Shown: positions 16,033 through 23,541 of the stretch, one piece after another
Layout: the number at the start of each line of letters is the position of its first letter
Numbering within the stretch: the stretch's first letter is position 1
Assembly (NCBI GenBank): GCA_964489715.1
Contig: CAZBAK010000023.1
Location: 1-25,903, forward strand
Length of the DNA: 25,903 bases
Reading direction: 5' to 3'
Origin: Tissierella_A sp964489715
Lineage (GTDB): Bacteria > Bacillota > Clostridia > Tissierellales > Tissierellaceae
Translations under genes and position numbers: made by a program
Notes under the pieces: generated by a model
Database searches by the model: none
Told to the model about the DNA's origin: nothing
What the model saw: the letters and a program-made list of their open reading frames with translations, nothing else

Positions 16033-16041
16033 TGATATAAT
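16033..16041 (+). promoter_or_regulatory. Extended -10 promoter for the PLD-like gene
   Basis: TGATATAAT (16033-16041) is an extended -10 with a perfect TATAAT. No good -35 lies 16-18 bp upstream, where the terminator arm is found. The predicted start is about 35 nt before the AGGAGGG ribosome binding site of the downstream gene. Confidence 0.55.
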
Positions 16042-16086
16042 ATTATAAATGCTATCCTATTAAAAGTCTAAATTCAGGAGGGAATT

Positions 16087-17484
16087 ATGAAAGATAATAA
16101 TTTTTTAAAAATAATATCCTCACCAATTAATTTTATATCCCATACTTTTAAAACTCCAATACCAGAGGGTATCTCCATAGAAGGGGAGTTAAGAAAGAGT
16201 CATGTTGAATTTATTTATGATTTAACTTATCAAAAGAAATCTACTGCTGTCTATGAAGATCATATTTTTTTGAAAATTAAAGAAATGATAAAAGAGGCTA
16301 AGAATTTTATTGTAATAGATATGTTTTTATTTAATGATGACTATGATAGGAAGTATACTTATAAAAATGTAAGTGAACAATTAACAGAACTTTTAATCCA
16401 AAAAAAGCAAGAATCTCCCACAATAGAAATCATATTTATTACTGATGAGATCAACACATTTTATGGATCCTATCCTTCAGTCTATTTAGAAAAATTAAAG
16501 GATAAAGGGGTTAAAGTAATAACAACAGACCTAAAGAAAATAAGAGACCCAAATCCCATATATTCAAAGATCTGGCGTATATTCTTTAGTAGACTAAAGA
16601 CTGACAGAAAAGGCTGGCTAGGAAATCCTTTTAGTCCAGACTCTCCTAAAGTTACCTTTCCATCATATTTAAAGCTTCTCAATATGAAGGCTAATCATCG
16701 AAAAGTAGTCATTACAGAAAATGAAGCCCTAGTTACTTCTCTCAATATTCATGATGCAAGCTCTAAGCATTCTAATATAGCTTTAGCAGTAAAGGGAGAA
16801 ATAATTAATGATATATTAGAAACAGAAAATGCAGTTGTTAGATTTTCCGGTGGAAAGGCTTTTAATTTTATTGCCAATACTTCTATAGAAGGCACCCATA
16901 GAGCTCAGATTATAACAGAAGGAAAAATAAAAAAAGTATTGATCGAAGAAATTCAAAACACAAAAGTTGGAGATAGAATTAGGCTCCTAATGTTTTATCT
17001 AGCAGACTATGAAGTAATAGAAGAACTTATAGAGGCTAGTAGCAGAGGAGTAGATATAAAGATTGTTTTAGATGCCAATAAGGATGCTTTTGGAAGAAAG
17101 AAAAATGGTGTTCCAAATAGACCTGTGGCATATAATTTAAGCAAGAAGACAGATGGAAAAATCAAGATAAGATGGTATAATACTCATGGAGAACAGTTTC
17201 ATACTAAATTTATATTTTTTATGAAAGAGGAAAGCATAGTGGCAATAGGCGGATCTGCAAATCTTACTCGTAGAAATATTGATGACTATAATCTAGAGAC
17301 AAATTTAAAAGTTATCTATCAAAAAAACAATAGACAAGCAATAAAAATAGAAGAATATTTTACTAGATTATGGGAAAATAGAGATGGAGAGTATACTTTG
17401 GATTTTGAAGCTTATAAAGAAGACTCAATTAAAAAACAACTTTTATATTATATTCAAGAGAAGACAGGTTTATCTAGTTTCTAA
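16087..17484 (+). CDS. Phospholipase D-like family protein with degenerate HKD motifs
   Basis: Protein of 465 residues with the two-lobed phospholipase D superfamily layout. The first HKD-like motif starts at His204 (HRKVVITE) and the second at His372 (HTKFIFFM), each followed by the family's G/S-x-N element (TSLN and GGSANLTRRN). In the HxK(x)4D pattern the Asp is Glu in the first motif and Met in the second. The catalytic His and Lys are kept in both lobes, so activity is possible. No signal peptide or transmembrane helix is apparent, unlike cardiolipin synthases, so it is probably cytoplasmic or peripherally bound. It has its own promoter and terminator. Substrate (lipid, nucleic acid or other phosphodiester) cannot be told. 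Confidence 0.8.
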   Translation: MKDNNFLKIISSPINFISHTFKTPIPEGISIEGELRKSHVEFIYDLTYQKKSTAVYEDHIFLKIKEMIKEAKNFIVIDMFLFNDDYDRKYTYKNVSEQLTELLIQKKQESPTIEIIFITDEINTFYGSYPSVYLEKLKDKGVKVITTDLKKIRDPNPIYSKIWRIFFSRLKTDRKGWLGNPFSPDSPKVTFPSYLKLLNMKANHRKVVITENEALVTSLNIHDASSKHSNIALAVKGEIINDILETENAVVRFSGGKAFNFIANTSIEGTHRAQIITEGKIKKVLIEEIQNTKVGDRIRLLMFYLADYEVIEELIEASSRGVDIKIVLDANKDAFGRKKNGVPNRPVAYNLSKKTDGKIKIRWYNTHGEQFHTKFIFFMKEESIVAIGGSANLTRRNIDDYNLETNLKVIYQKNNRQAIKIEEYFTRLWENRDGEYTLDFEAYKEDSIKKQLLYYIQEKTGLSSF

Positions 17485-17501
17485 TAGTTTGAATTATATT
17501 T

Positions 17502-17539
17502 TATTCCTTTAAGTTAATTCTTAAGGGAATATTTTTTTA
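17502..17539 (+). terminator. Terminator after the PLD-like gene
   Basis: ATTCCTTTAAG (17503-17513) pairs with CTTAAGGGAAT (17520-17530) with one G-T pair around the 6-nt loop TTAATT, and a tract of seven T follows (17532-17538). This is the most canonical intrinsic terminator in the window and isolates the polymerase operon from upstream transcription. Confidence 0.88.
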
Positions 17540-17588
17540 TTTAAATATAGAAAATTTATACTAGAAGACTAGATAAAAAAATATATTG

Positions 17589-17597
17589 TGATATAAT
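17589..17597 (+). promoter_or_regulatory. Extended -10 promoter for the SOS polymerase operon
   Basis: TGATATAAT (17589-17597) is an extended -10 with a perfect TATAAT and no good -35. It is identical to the promoter core of the PLD-like gene. The LexA-like box begins 3 bp downstream and would cover the transcription start. Confidence 0.65.
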
Positions 17598-17599
17598 AA

Positions 17600-17613
17600 A
17601 GAATATACGTTCG
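17600..17613 (+). promoter_or_regulatory. Candidate LexA/SOS box
   Basis: AGAATATACGTTCG matches the Firmicute LexA consensus CGAAC-RNRY-GTTCG/Y at 12 of 14 positions: the right half GTTCG is exact, the spacer ATAC fits RNRY, and the left half AGAAT differs at two bases. It overlaps the expected transcription start of a Y-family polymerase gene, the place and gene type expected for SOS control. Confidence 0.65.
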
Positions 17614-17631
17614 TTGGAGGTGATGAATTAT

Positions 17632-19146
17632 ATGGATGAAAAAAATAGAAGTTATATAGCAATTGACTTAAAATCATTTTATGCTTCTGTTGAATGCATA
17701 GAGCGTGGACTTGATCCTATGACAACTAACTTAGTGGTGGCAGATGCTAGCAGAACAGAGAAGACCATATGTCTTGCTGTCTCTCCATCATTAAAGAGCT
17801 ATGGGATTCCAGGTCGTCCTAGATTGTTTGAAGTTATAGAAAAGATAAAGGAAGTTAATTATAAGAGATTACTTAAGACCCCTAATAGAAAGTTTGAATG
17901 TGAATCCTATAATAGTATTGAACTTAAGAAATCTCCAGAAATATCTATTTCCTATATAATAGCATCTCCTAATATGGCACTCTATATGGAATATAGTAGT
18001 AGAATTTATAATATATATTTAAAATACATATCACCAGAAGATATTCATGTTTATTCAATTGATGAAGTATTTATTGATATTACAAATTACTCTAAACTGT
18101 ATAAACTCACTCCATACAAAATAGCAAAAATGATAATTAAAGATGTATTTAAAAGCACAGGAATTACTGCTACAGTTGGAATTGGTACAAATCTTTATCT
18201 TGCCAAGGTTGCAATGGATATTCATGCTAAAAACAATAAAGCAGATAAAGATGTTAGCCCTATAGCCAAATTAGATGTAATGACATATAGGGATTTACTA
18301 TGGACACATAGGCCAATTAGAGATTTCTGGAGAGTTGGGAAAGGATATAGTGAAAAGTTAGAAAAACATGGAATCTACACTATGGGTGATATAGCTAGAT
18401 GTTCTCTTGGTAAATCAGATGAATATTATAATGAAGATTTACTCTATAAGCTCTTTGGTATAAATGCAGAATTACTTATAGATCATGCATGGGGCTTTGA
18501 ATCATGTAGGATAAAAGATATAAAGTCATATAAAGCAAAGTCAAATAGTATAAGTTCTGGCCAAGTTCTACATGAGGCCTATGATTTTTATGAGGCTAAG
18601 TTAATAGTAAAAGAAATGATAGATCTTCTAGTTTTAGACTTGGTAGCTAAAAAGCTAGTAACGGATCAAATAGTTTTAAGGATAGGATATGATGTAGAGA
18701 ACTTAAATAGTGAAAAGAAAATACAGGATTATAAGGGTGAAATAAAGACAGATGGTTATGGAAGAAAGATTCCAAAGCATGCCCATGCTAGAGTAAACTT
18801 AAAAGAGAAGACATCATCTACAAATATTATTATGGATGCAGTAGTAGATCTATTTTATAAAATTGTAGATAAAGAATTATCAATAAGAAGGGTTACTATT
18901 ACTGCAAATAATGTGATTTTTAAAGAATTTTTTACTGAAAATACTTATAAGCAATTAGATATGTTTCTTGATTTAGACTCTCTTAAAGAGAAAGAAGTGG
19001 AGCTAGAAAGAGAAAGAAGATTACAAGAGACTGTGATCCAATTAAAAAACAAATATGGAAAGAATGCTGTTTTAAAAGGAATGAATCTTGAAGATAAGGC
19101 TACAACTATTGATCGTAATAAGATGATAGGAGGACATAAGGCTTGA
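17632..19146 (+). CDS. Y-family translesion DNA polymerase (UvrX/ImuB-like)
   Basis: Error-prone DNA polymerase of about 504 residues. The catalytic acidic residues are in IAIDLKSFYASVE (near residue 10) and VYSIDEVFIDIT (near 145-150), both intact. The fingers region has an insertion relative to DinB (around residues 60-100), typical of the UvrX/YqjW-type group. A helix-hairpin-helix segment (VGKGYSEKLEKHGIYTMGDIA) and a C-terminal little-finger domain follow. ATG 17632 is preferred, 11 nt after GGAGG; the in-frame TTG at 17614 and ATG at 17623 lie within the ribosome binding site. It overlaps the YolD-like gene by 4 bp and is probably induced by DNA damage via the adjacent LexA-like box. 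The uvrX-yolD arrangement is known from the B. subtilis SPbeta prophage, so transfer on a mobile element is possible. Confidence 0.93.
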   Translation: MDEKNRSYIAIDLKSFYASVECIERGLDPMTTNLVVADASRTEKTICLAVSPSLKSYGIPGRPRLFEVIEKIKEVNYKRLLKTPNRKFECESYNSIELKKSPEISISYIIASPNMALYMEYSSRIYNIYLKYISPEDIHVYSIDEVFIDITNYSKLYKLTPYKIAKMIIKDVFKSTGITATVGIGTNLYLAKVAMDIHAKNNKADKDVSPIAKLDVMTYRDLLWTHRPIRDFWRVGKGYSEKLEKHGIYTMGDIARCSLGKSDEYYNEDLLYKLFGINAELLIDHAWGFESCRIKDIKSYKAKSNSISSGQVLHEAYDFYEAKLIVKEMIDLLVLDLVAKKLVTDQIVLRIGYDVENLNSEKKIQDYKGEIKTDGYGRKIPKHAHARVNLKEKTSSTNIIMDAVVDLFYKIVDKELSIRRVTITANNVIFKEFFTENTYKQLDMFLDLDSLKEKEVELERERRLQETVIQLKNKYGKNAVLKGMNLEDKATTIDRNKMIGGHKA

Positions 19147-19565
19147 AAAATCCCTATGAAGATATTATTAAACTGGCATATAAGAAATCAAATAAATACC
19201 CTCATATGCCTAGGTCTAAACGTGCTGGACAATTCTCACCCTTTGCTGCTTTAACTGGTTATGAATCTGTTATAAAAGAAGCTTCTCGTATAACAGAAAG
19301 AAGAGTTGAGTTGGATAAATATATCAAGGAAGACTTAAATAAGAGACTATCTATACTAGAGGAAAATATAAATGATAAAGTAGAGATTTCAGTATCATAT
19401 TTTCAAGAAGATCCTATTAAAGTTGGGGGTAGTTATATAAGAGTTACTGGCTATATTAAAAAGATAGATAAGTATGAAGGATTATTAGTTATGGTAGATG
19501 GAGAAAAGATATTTTTTAAAGATATTCTTGAAATTGACTGTGAATTATTTAAAGCTTTAAAATAA
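19143..19565 (+). CDS. YolD-like family protein
   Basis: Small protein of 140 residues matching the YolD-like family, whose genes typically accompany Y-family polymerases in Firmicutes. YolD proteins are suggested to be distant relatives of UmuD-type partners; function is not established. The family core appears as MPRSKRAGQFSPFAALTGYE near residues 20-40, followed by a helical middle and a beta-rich C-terminal half (GSYIRVTGYIKKID, LLVMVDGEKIFFKDILEID). The start is TTG, with GGAGG 9 nt upstream, and its codon overlaps the TGA of the polymerase gene, so translation is probably coupled. Confidence 0.9.
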   Translation: MKNPYEDIIKLAYKKSNKYPHMPRSKRAGQFSPFAALTGYESVIKEASRITERRVELDKYIKEDLNKRLSILEENINDKVEISVSYFQEDPIKVGGSYIRVTGYIKKIDKYEGLLVMVDGEKIFFKDILEIDCELFKALK

Positions 19566-19585
19566 AATTCAACTATTTGAATTTT
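19564..19585 (+). terminator. Short hairpin at the end of the YolD-like gene
   Basis: AAAATTCAA (19564-19572) pairs perfectly with TTGAATTTT (19577-19585) around CTAT. The 9-bp stem overlaps the stop codon, has only one G-C pair and four terminal T, so termination would be weak. Confidence 0.45.
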
Positions 19586-19612
19586 CAAACATCTATATTT
19601 AAATTTCAATAG

Positions 19613-19717
19613 ACATAAGTGGCTAAATGTATTAAAATTGAGGTATCTGTAGAAGTTTCTTTTATGAAGATCTTCGAAAAGAATAATACATAGATATATT
19701 ATAAGATTTACTTATGT
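19613..19717 (+). promoter_or_regulatory. Nested-stem candidate RNA leader upstream of pilD
   Basis: Three perfect stems nest inside each other in the 187-bp gap before pilD: ACATAAGT/ACTTATGT (19613-19620 with 19710-19717), ATGTATTA/TAATACAT (19627-19634 with 19684-19691) and TTCTTTT/AAAAGAA (19657-19663 with 19677-19683). The last closes on the palindrome GAAGATCTTC (19666-19675). The segment around 19627-19648 resembles, from memory, the 5' core of class II c-di-GMP riboswitches, but the expected 3' AACCGACC core is missing. The gene follows after AAAGGAGTC. No convincing sigma-A promoter was found in this gap. Confidence 0.4.
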
Positions 19718-19752
19718 AATATGAAAACATCTAGTATTTAAAGGAGTCATCA

Positions 19753-20511
19753 ATGACTATATTGATATTTATTTATGGATTGTTAATAGGATCATTTTTA
19801 AATGTATGTATATATAGGATACCAAGGGAGGAGAGTTTATCTTTTCCATCTTCACATTGTCCTAGCTGCAATAGGAATCTTAAATGGTATGATAATATAC
19901 CATTATTTTCATATATATTTTTACAAGCTAAGTGTAGATATTGTCAGGAGAAAATATCACTACAATATCCAGTGGTAGAGTTACTTAATGGGATAATATA
20001 TTTAATATTATTTTATAAATTTGGTCTATCAATAGATTTTATATTTTATGCTCTTATATCATCAGTATTGATAGTAATTACATATATAGACCTGAAAGAA
20101 ATGATTATACCTGATAGTTTAGTAGTAAGTATTTTAATATTATCTATATCTTATAAATTATTAGATTATATTTTATATAAAACACCTATAAGGCTTATTG
20201 ATTCTTTAGGTGGGCTTCTTTTAGCGGGAGTTTTATTTTTGATGATAGTGATATTTTCTAAAGGTGGTATGGGTGGGGGAGATGTAACCTTAATAGGAGC
20301 TCTAGGCTTTCTTTTAGGTATAAAGCATATAATATTAACCATACTTTTATCCTTTATCTTAGGTGCAATAATCTCTCTTATCTTAATAGCAATAAAAATA
20401 AAAACAAGAAAAGATCCAATACCTTTTGGACCCTTTATAATCCTATCTTTTTTTATAGCATTGTTATATGGAGAAGAAATCATAAATTGGTATTGGCAAC
20501 TTTTTATTTAA
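19753..20511 (+). CDS. pilD: Prepilin peptidase PilD (leader peptidase/N-methyltransferase)
   Basis: Integral membrane aspartic protease that removes prepilin leaders and methylates the new N-terminus; 252 residues. The cytoplasmic zinc site is complete (Cys36, Cys39, Cys61, Cys64), indicating the bifunctional form. The catalytic Asp pair is Asp113 in TYIDLKEMIIPD and Asp177 in the GGMGGGDV (GxGD-type) motif. About seven to eight hydrophobic helices are present. The start has AAAGGAG upstream. It opens the second pilus operon and should process PilA plus the four pseudopilins. Confidence 0.97.
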   Translation: MTILIFIYGLLIGSFLNVCIYRIPREESLSFPSSHCPSCNRNLKWYDNIPLFSYIFLQAKCRYCQEKISLQYPVVELLNGIIYLILFYKFGLSIDFIFYALISSVLIVITYIDLKEMIIPDSLVVSILILSISYKLLDYILYKTPIRLIDSLGGLLLAGVLFLMIVIFSKGGMGGGDVTLIGALGFLLGIKHIILTILLSFILGAIISLILIAIKIKTRKDPIPFGPFIILSFFIALLYGEEIINWYWQLFI

Positions 20512-20527
20512 AGGAGGAGAGTTAAAT

Positions 20528-21562
20528 TTGATCTTTAGATCTAAAAAAGTAATATCTATGGATTTTGGTAGTAGGAGTATCAAGATGGTAGAAGGAAATT
20601 TCAAGAAGGGCAACCTACAAGTAACAAACAAGTATATTTTAGATTTACCTAATGGAATCTATGAAGATGGATATATAAAAGATATGGAAGTTTTAAAAGA
20701 AGTTATGGATTCATTTTTAAGGCTTAATGATATAAAAAGAAGAGATGCCATAGGAGTTGTAAATTCTACAGATATACTCACCCGTGATATAGTACTTCCC
20801 AGTGTAACTAGTGAAGAAGTTGAGGGAATACTGAAATATAAAATAAATGATTATATACCTATAGATCTGGAGAGTTATGTAGTTCAATATATAAATCAGG
20901 GAGTTTTTATGGAGGGAGGCAATGAAAAGCTAAAAATTTTTATAATAGCTATGCCTAAGGAGATTATATCTTCACATTTTAATTTATTAGAGGATTTGAA
21001 CTTTAAGGCTAGGATTTTAGACGTTCAAAGTAATGCAGTAAGAAAGCTAATATCATTTAATTCTATTAAAGTTAAAAAAGACTCAGAGCATGGAACCATA
21101 GCCAATATTGATATAGGCTATTTTAATACTAAACTTACAATATTAAAAGAAGGAAATATAGAAATATCTAGAACTTTAGCATTAGGAACAAAAAATGTTT
21201 TAGAAAACCTAAGTTTAAGAGACGATACAACAGAAAAAGAAAGCTTAGATGAGCTTTTAAGTTTAAGAAGTCTCCATGATGAAAAATCTGAATTAAGATT
21301 AGCTTTAAATATATTTTTAGGAAAACTCTTTGAAAATTTAGAAATGATTTTTAGATACTATAGTTCACTAGATCCAGCTAATGATATAAATTTAATCTTA
21401 TTGCAAGGTAGTGTAATAAAAATTGAAGCTATACAAGAACAATTTCAAGATTATTTAAATATTAAGACTTTAGCTATAGACTCTATTGAAGAAAACACCA
21501 TAGAAGAATTATACTTATATTCTAATGCTGTAGGAAGTTTGATAAGAGGTGAAGAGCTATGA
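20528..21562 (+). CDS. pilM: Type IV pilus assembly protein PilM (actin-like)
   Basis: Cytoplasmic actin-fold ATP-binding protein of 344 residues that forms the cytoplasmic ring of the pilus alignment complex and binds the PilN N-terminus. The phosphate-1 loop appears as SMDFGSRSIKMVEG, the central GTIANIDIGYFNTKLTILKEG segment gives the second phosphate loop, and LILLQGSVIKIE lies in the adenosine region. The start is TTG, placed by AAGGAGGAG just upstream. Its stop overlaps the pilN start by 4 bp (ATGA), so translation is coupled. Confidence 0.93.
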   Translation: MIFRSKKVISMDFGSRSIKMVEGNFKKGNLQVTNKYILDLPNGIYEDGYIKDMEVLKEVMDSFLRLNDIKRRDAIGVVNSTDILTRDIVLPSVTSEEVEGILKYKINDYIPIDLESYVVQYINQGVFMEGGNEKLKIFIIAMPKEIISSHFNLLEDLNFKARILDVQSNAVRKLISFNSIKVKKDSEHGTIANIDIGYFNTKLTILKEGNIEISRTLALGTKNVLENLSLRDDTTEKESLDELLSLRSLHDEKSELRLALNIFLGKLFENLEMIFRYYSSLDPANDINLILLQGSVIKIEAIQEQFQDYLNIKTLAIDSIEENTIEELYLYSNAVGSLIRGEEL

Positions 21563-22155
21563 AAGATATAAACTTTTTTCGACCTTATCTTAATAAGAGA
21601 AAAGTAAAATTTAATAATAAATTCTTTTTATTAGTCATATTTGCTCTTGTTACTGTAGGAGTAGTAGCTTATGGAATATTTAATCAAATGAGAATAAATA
21701 AGCTTAGTGAAGGTTTGAAATCTCTGGAAGAAGTTGCAAAAAATCCTGATGTGCTTGAAAGAGTAAAAGTTATAAAGCTAGAAGAAGAAAAATTAAATCA
21801 GTTTAAGTTAGAAGTTGAAGCTATAAGAGATCTAAAGAGAGAAGTAAAAAAGAAAGATATAATAAATTCAAACTATATGGAAAAAATTATAAGTAAGAAG
21901 CCTTCAGATTTATTTCTTACAAGTATTTATTTAAATCCAGAAAGCATTAGCATTTCAGGAACTTCAAATAATCGTCTAAGTATAGCAGAGTTTGGAAAGG
22001 GACTGCAAACAATAGATGGCTATGAAAAATTATTTATAAGCAATATAACAAAAGAAACAACAAATTACAATTTTGAATTTGAAAGAAGTATAGTAGAGGA
22101 GGAAGAAGATGAAACTAGAGAAGAAGAAACTCCAGAAGAGTCAGAGGAAGAGTAG
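21559..22155 (+). CDS. pilN: Type IV pilus assembly protein PilN
   Basis: Bitopic membrane protein of 198 residues. The N-terminal INFFRPY motif corresponds to the PilN INLLP-type tail that docks in the PilM groove. One transmembrane helix spans about residues 21-41 (NKFFLLVIFALVTVGVVAYG), followed by a coiled coil and a small extracytoplasmic ferredoxin-like fold. The last ~25 residues are almost all Glu and Asp, an unusual acidic tail encoded by the same GA-rich DNA that supplies the pilO ribosome binding site. Confidence 0.88.
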   Translation: MKDINFFRPYLNKRKVKFNNKFFLLVIFALVTVGVVAYGIFNQMRINKLSEGLKSLEEVAKNPDVLERVKVIKLEEEKLNQFKLEVEAIRDLKREVKKKDIINSNYMEKIISKKPSDLFLTSIYLNPESISISGTSNNRLSIAEFGKGLQTIDGYEKLFISNITKETTNYNFEFERSIVEEEEDETREEETPEESEEE

Positions 22156-23065
22156 AATTAGGGAACTTACAAATAAGGAAAGATTTCTTATAACTCTTTT
22201 GGCTATGGTTGTTTTATTTTGGCTTAGTTTTAATTATATTATAGATCCTCAATTACTTAAGATTGCTAATTTACAAAGAGAAATATCTGACTATGGTCTT
22301 GAAATTGAAGAAAACAATAGGATGCTTAAAAATGCTAATTTAATAGTTGAAGAAAAAAACCAACTTTCTCTAGAAAAAGAAAATATAGAAAAGGATTTTT
22401 TTCAAAGTTTAAGTCAACCTGAAATCATATATATATTAGACGAAGTTTTATCAAAAAGTAATATAGAAATGCAAAGTATAAGTTTTACTAAACCCTTTAT
22501 TGAAACTCTAAATGATAGAGAAATCAGGAAAATGAATATATCGATACCTTTCGAGGGTGACTTTAAATCCTTAGAGGATTTAATAGAAAGCATAGAAAAA
22601 GAAGATAGAAAAATAATTATAAATTCTATAGTTTTAGAAAAAGATTCAAAAGTAGAAATTGTAGGAGATATAAACTTAGGTGTATACAGTTTAAGTGGAA
22701 TAACAGATATTGCAAAAGATGATCTTCCAATAGAAGTTACAGATGATAATAAGCTTAATCCATTTATTCCATATATTGGCTATGTAGATCCAAATGAAAG
22801 AGCAGAAGAAATTGAAAACTCTCTAGAAGATGAAGAAAGAATTGAAGAAAATCTAGAGAAAGAGGAACAAAAAGATAAGCTTGAAGGTAGATCAGATTAT
22901 GATACCTATAAGGCGGTTAAAGGAGATAATGTATCCTATATATCTAAAAAGTTTTATGGGTCTGAATCTTATGTAGATGAAATTTTAAGATTAAATGGTA
23001 TGAATAGATCAAGTATACTTCCCATAGGAAAAGAATTAAAGCTCTTAGAAACTAAAAATAAATAG
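22109..23065 (+). CDS. pilO: PilO-like alignment protein fused to a C-terminal LysM domain
   Basis: Protein of 318 residues, longer than ordinary PilO (about 200). A very basic cytoplasmic start is followed by a transmembrane helix at about 25-45, a coiled coil (about 50-90) and a PilO/PilN-type extracytoplasmic fold to about residue 200. Then comes an acidic linker rich in Glu (about 235-263) and a LysM domain (about 267-312: TYKAVKGDNVSYISKKFYGS, then a PIGKELKLLE end). LysM binds peptidoglycan, so the PilMNO platform may be held to the cell wall. Translation starts inside pilN, 47 nt before its stop, with GAGGAGG (22096-22102) 6 nt upstream. A segment KLNPFIPYIGYVDP before the linker is reminiscent of PilP-type regions, but this is weak. 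Confidence 0.87.
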   Translation: MKLEKKKLQKSQRKSRIRELTNKERFLITLLAMVVLFWLSFNYIIDPQLLKIANLQREISDYGLEIEENNRMLKNANLIVEEKNQLSLEKENIEKDFFQSLSQPEIIYILDEVLSKSNIEMQSISFTKPFIETLNDREIRKMNISIPFEGDFKSLEDLIESIEKEDRKIIINSIVLEKDSKVEIVGDINLGVYSLSGITDIAKDDLPIEVTDDNKLNPFIPYIGYVDPNERAEEIENSLEDEERIEENLEKEEQKDKLEGRSDYDTYKAVKGDNVSYISKKFYGSESYVDEILRLNGMNRSSILPIGKELKLLETKNK

Positions 23066-23084
23066 TTTTTTGGGAGGCATTTAT

Positions 23085-23528
23085 ATGAACAAAAGAAGTG
23101 CTTATACTTTAATCGAACTAATAGTAGTAATTGCACTTTTGGGCATAATATTAGTTATGACCATGCCCAACAGTAAACTTTTCAATACTTTGAATCAAGC
23201 TTTAGAACTTAAAGAATTTAAAAGAGATATGCTCTTTGCCAGAAATAAAGCTATAATAGATTCTAGGAGATATGTGATTAGCTTTATCTATGAAGAAAAT
23301 GGATATATAATTGAAAAAGACTCTCAAAAACTTAAGGTAAAAACCAAATATTTTACAAAGGGATTAAAATTAAATAAAAGAAATGATTTAAAGAGTATTA
23401 CCTTTAATGCAAATGGTACTATTACTAATAGTGGAACTATTTATTTTTATGATAGAAATGACCAAGAATATAAAATGACTATTCCCCCAGTAAGGGGACT
23501 TATTGAAATCGAAGCTATAGATCAATAG
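23085..23528 (+). CDS. Type IV pilus minor pseudopilin, GspH/FimU-like
   Basis: Prepilin-like protein of 147 residues. The leader MNKRSA would be cut before YTLIELIVVIALLGIILVM, so the residue before the cut is Ala rather than Gly and the mature first residue is Tyr rather than Phe or Met; Glu+5 is present. The C-terminal half ends in the FNANGT...G-T-I-Y-F pattern typical of GspH-type soluble domains. ATG 23085 is chosen because GGGAGG (23072-23077) lies 7 nt before it; an in-frame codon at 23070 has no site. It is the first of four consecutive minor pseudopilins. Confidence 0.85.
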   Translation: MNKRSAYTLIELIVVIALLGIILVMTMPNSKLFNTLNQALELKEFKRDMLFARNKAIIDSRRYVISFIYEENGYIIEKDSQKLKVKTKYFTKGLKLNKRNDLKSITFNANGTITNSGTIYFYDRNDQEYKMTIPPVRGLIEIEAIDQ

Positions 23529-23541
23529 GGAGGGGAATTTT

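Noticed and set aside
23070..23084. Upstream in-frame start for the GspH-like gene
   Set aside because: The codon overlaps the GGGAGG ribosome binding site that serves ATG 23085, and the shorter leader fits prepilin processing.
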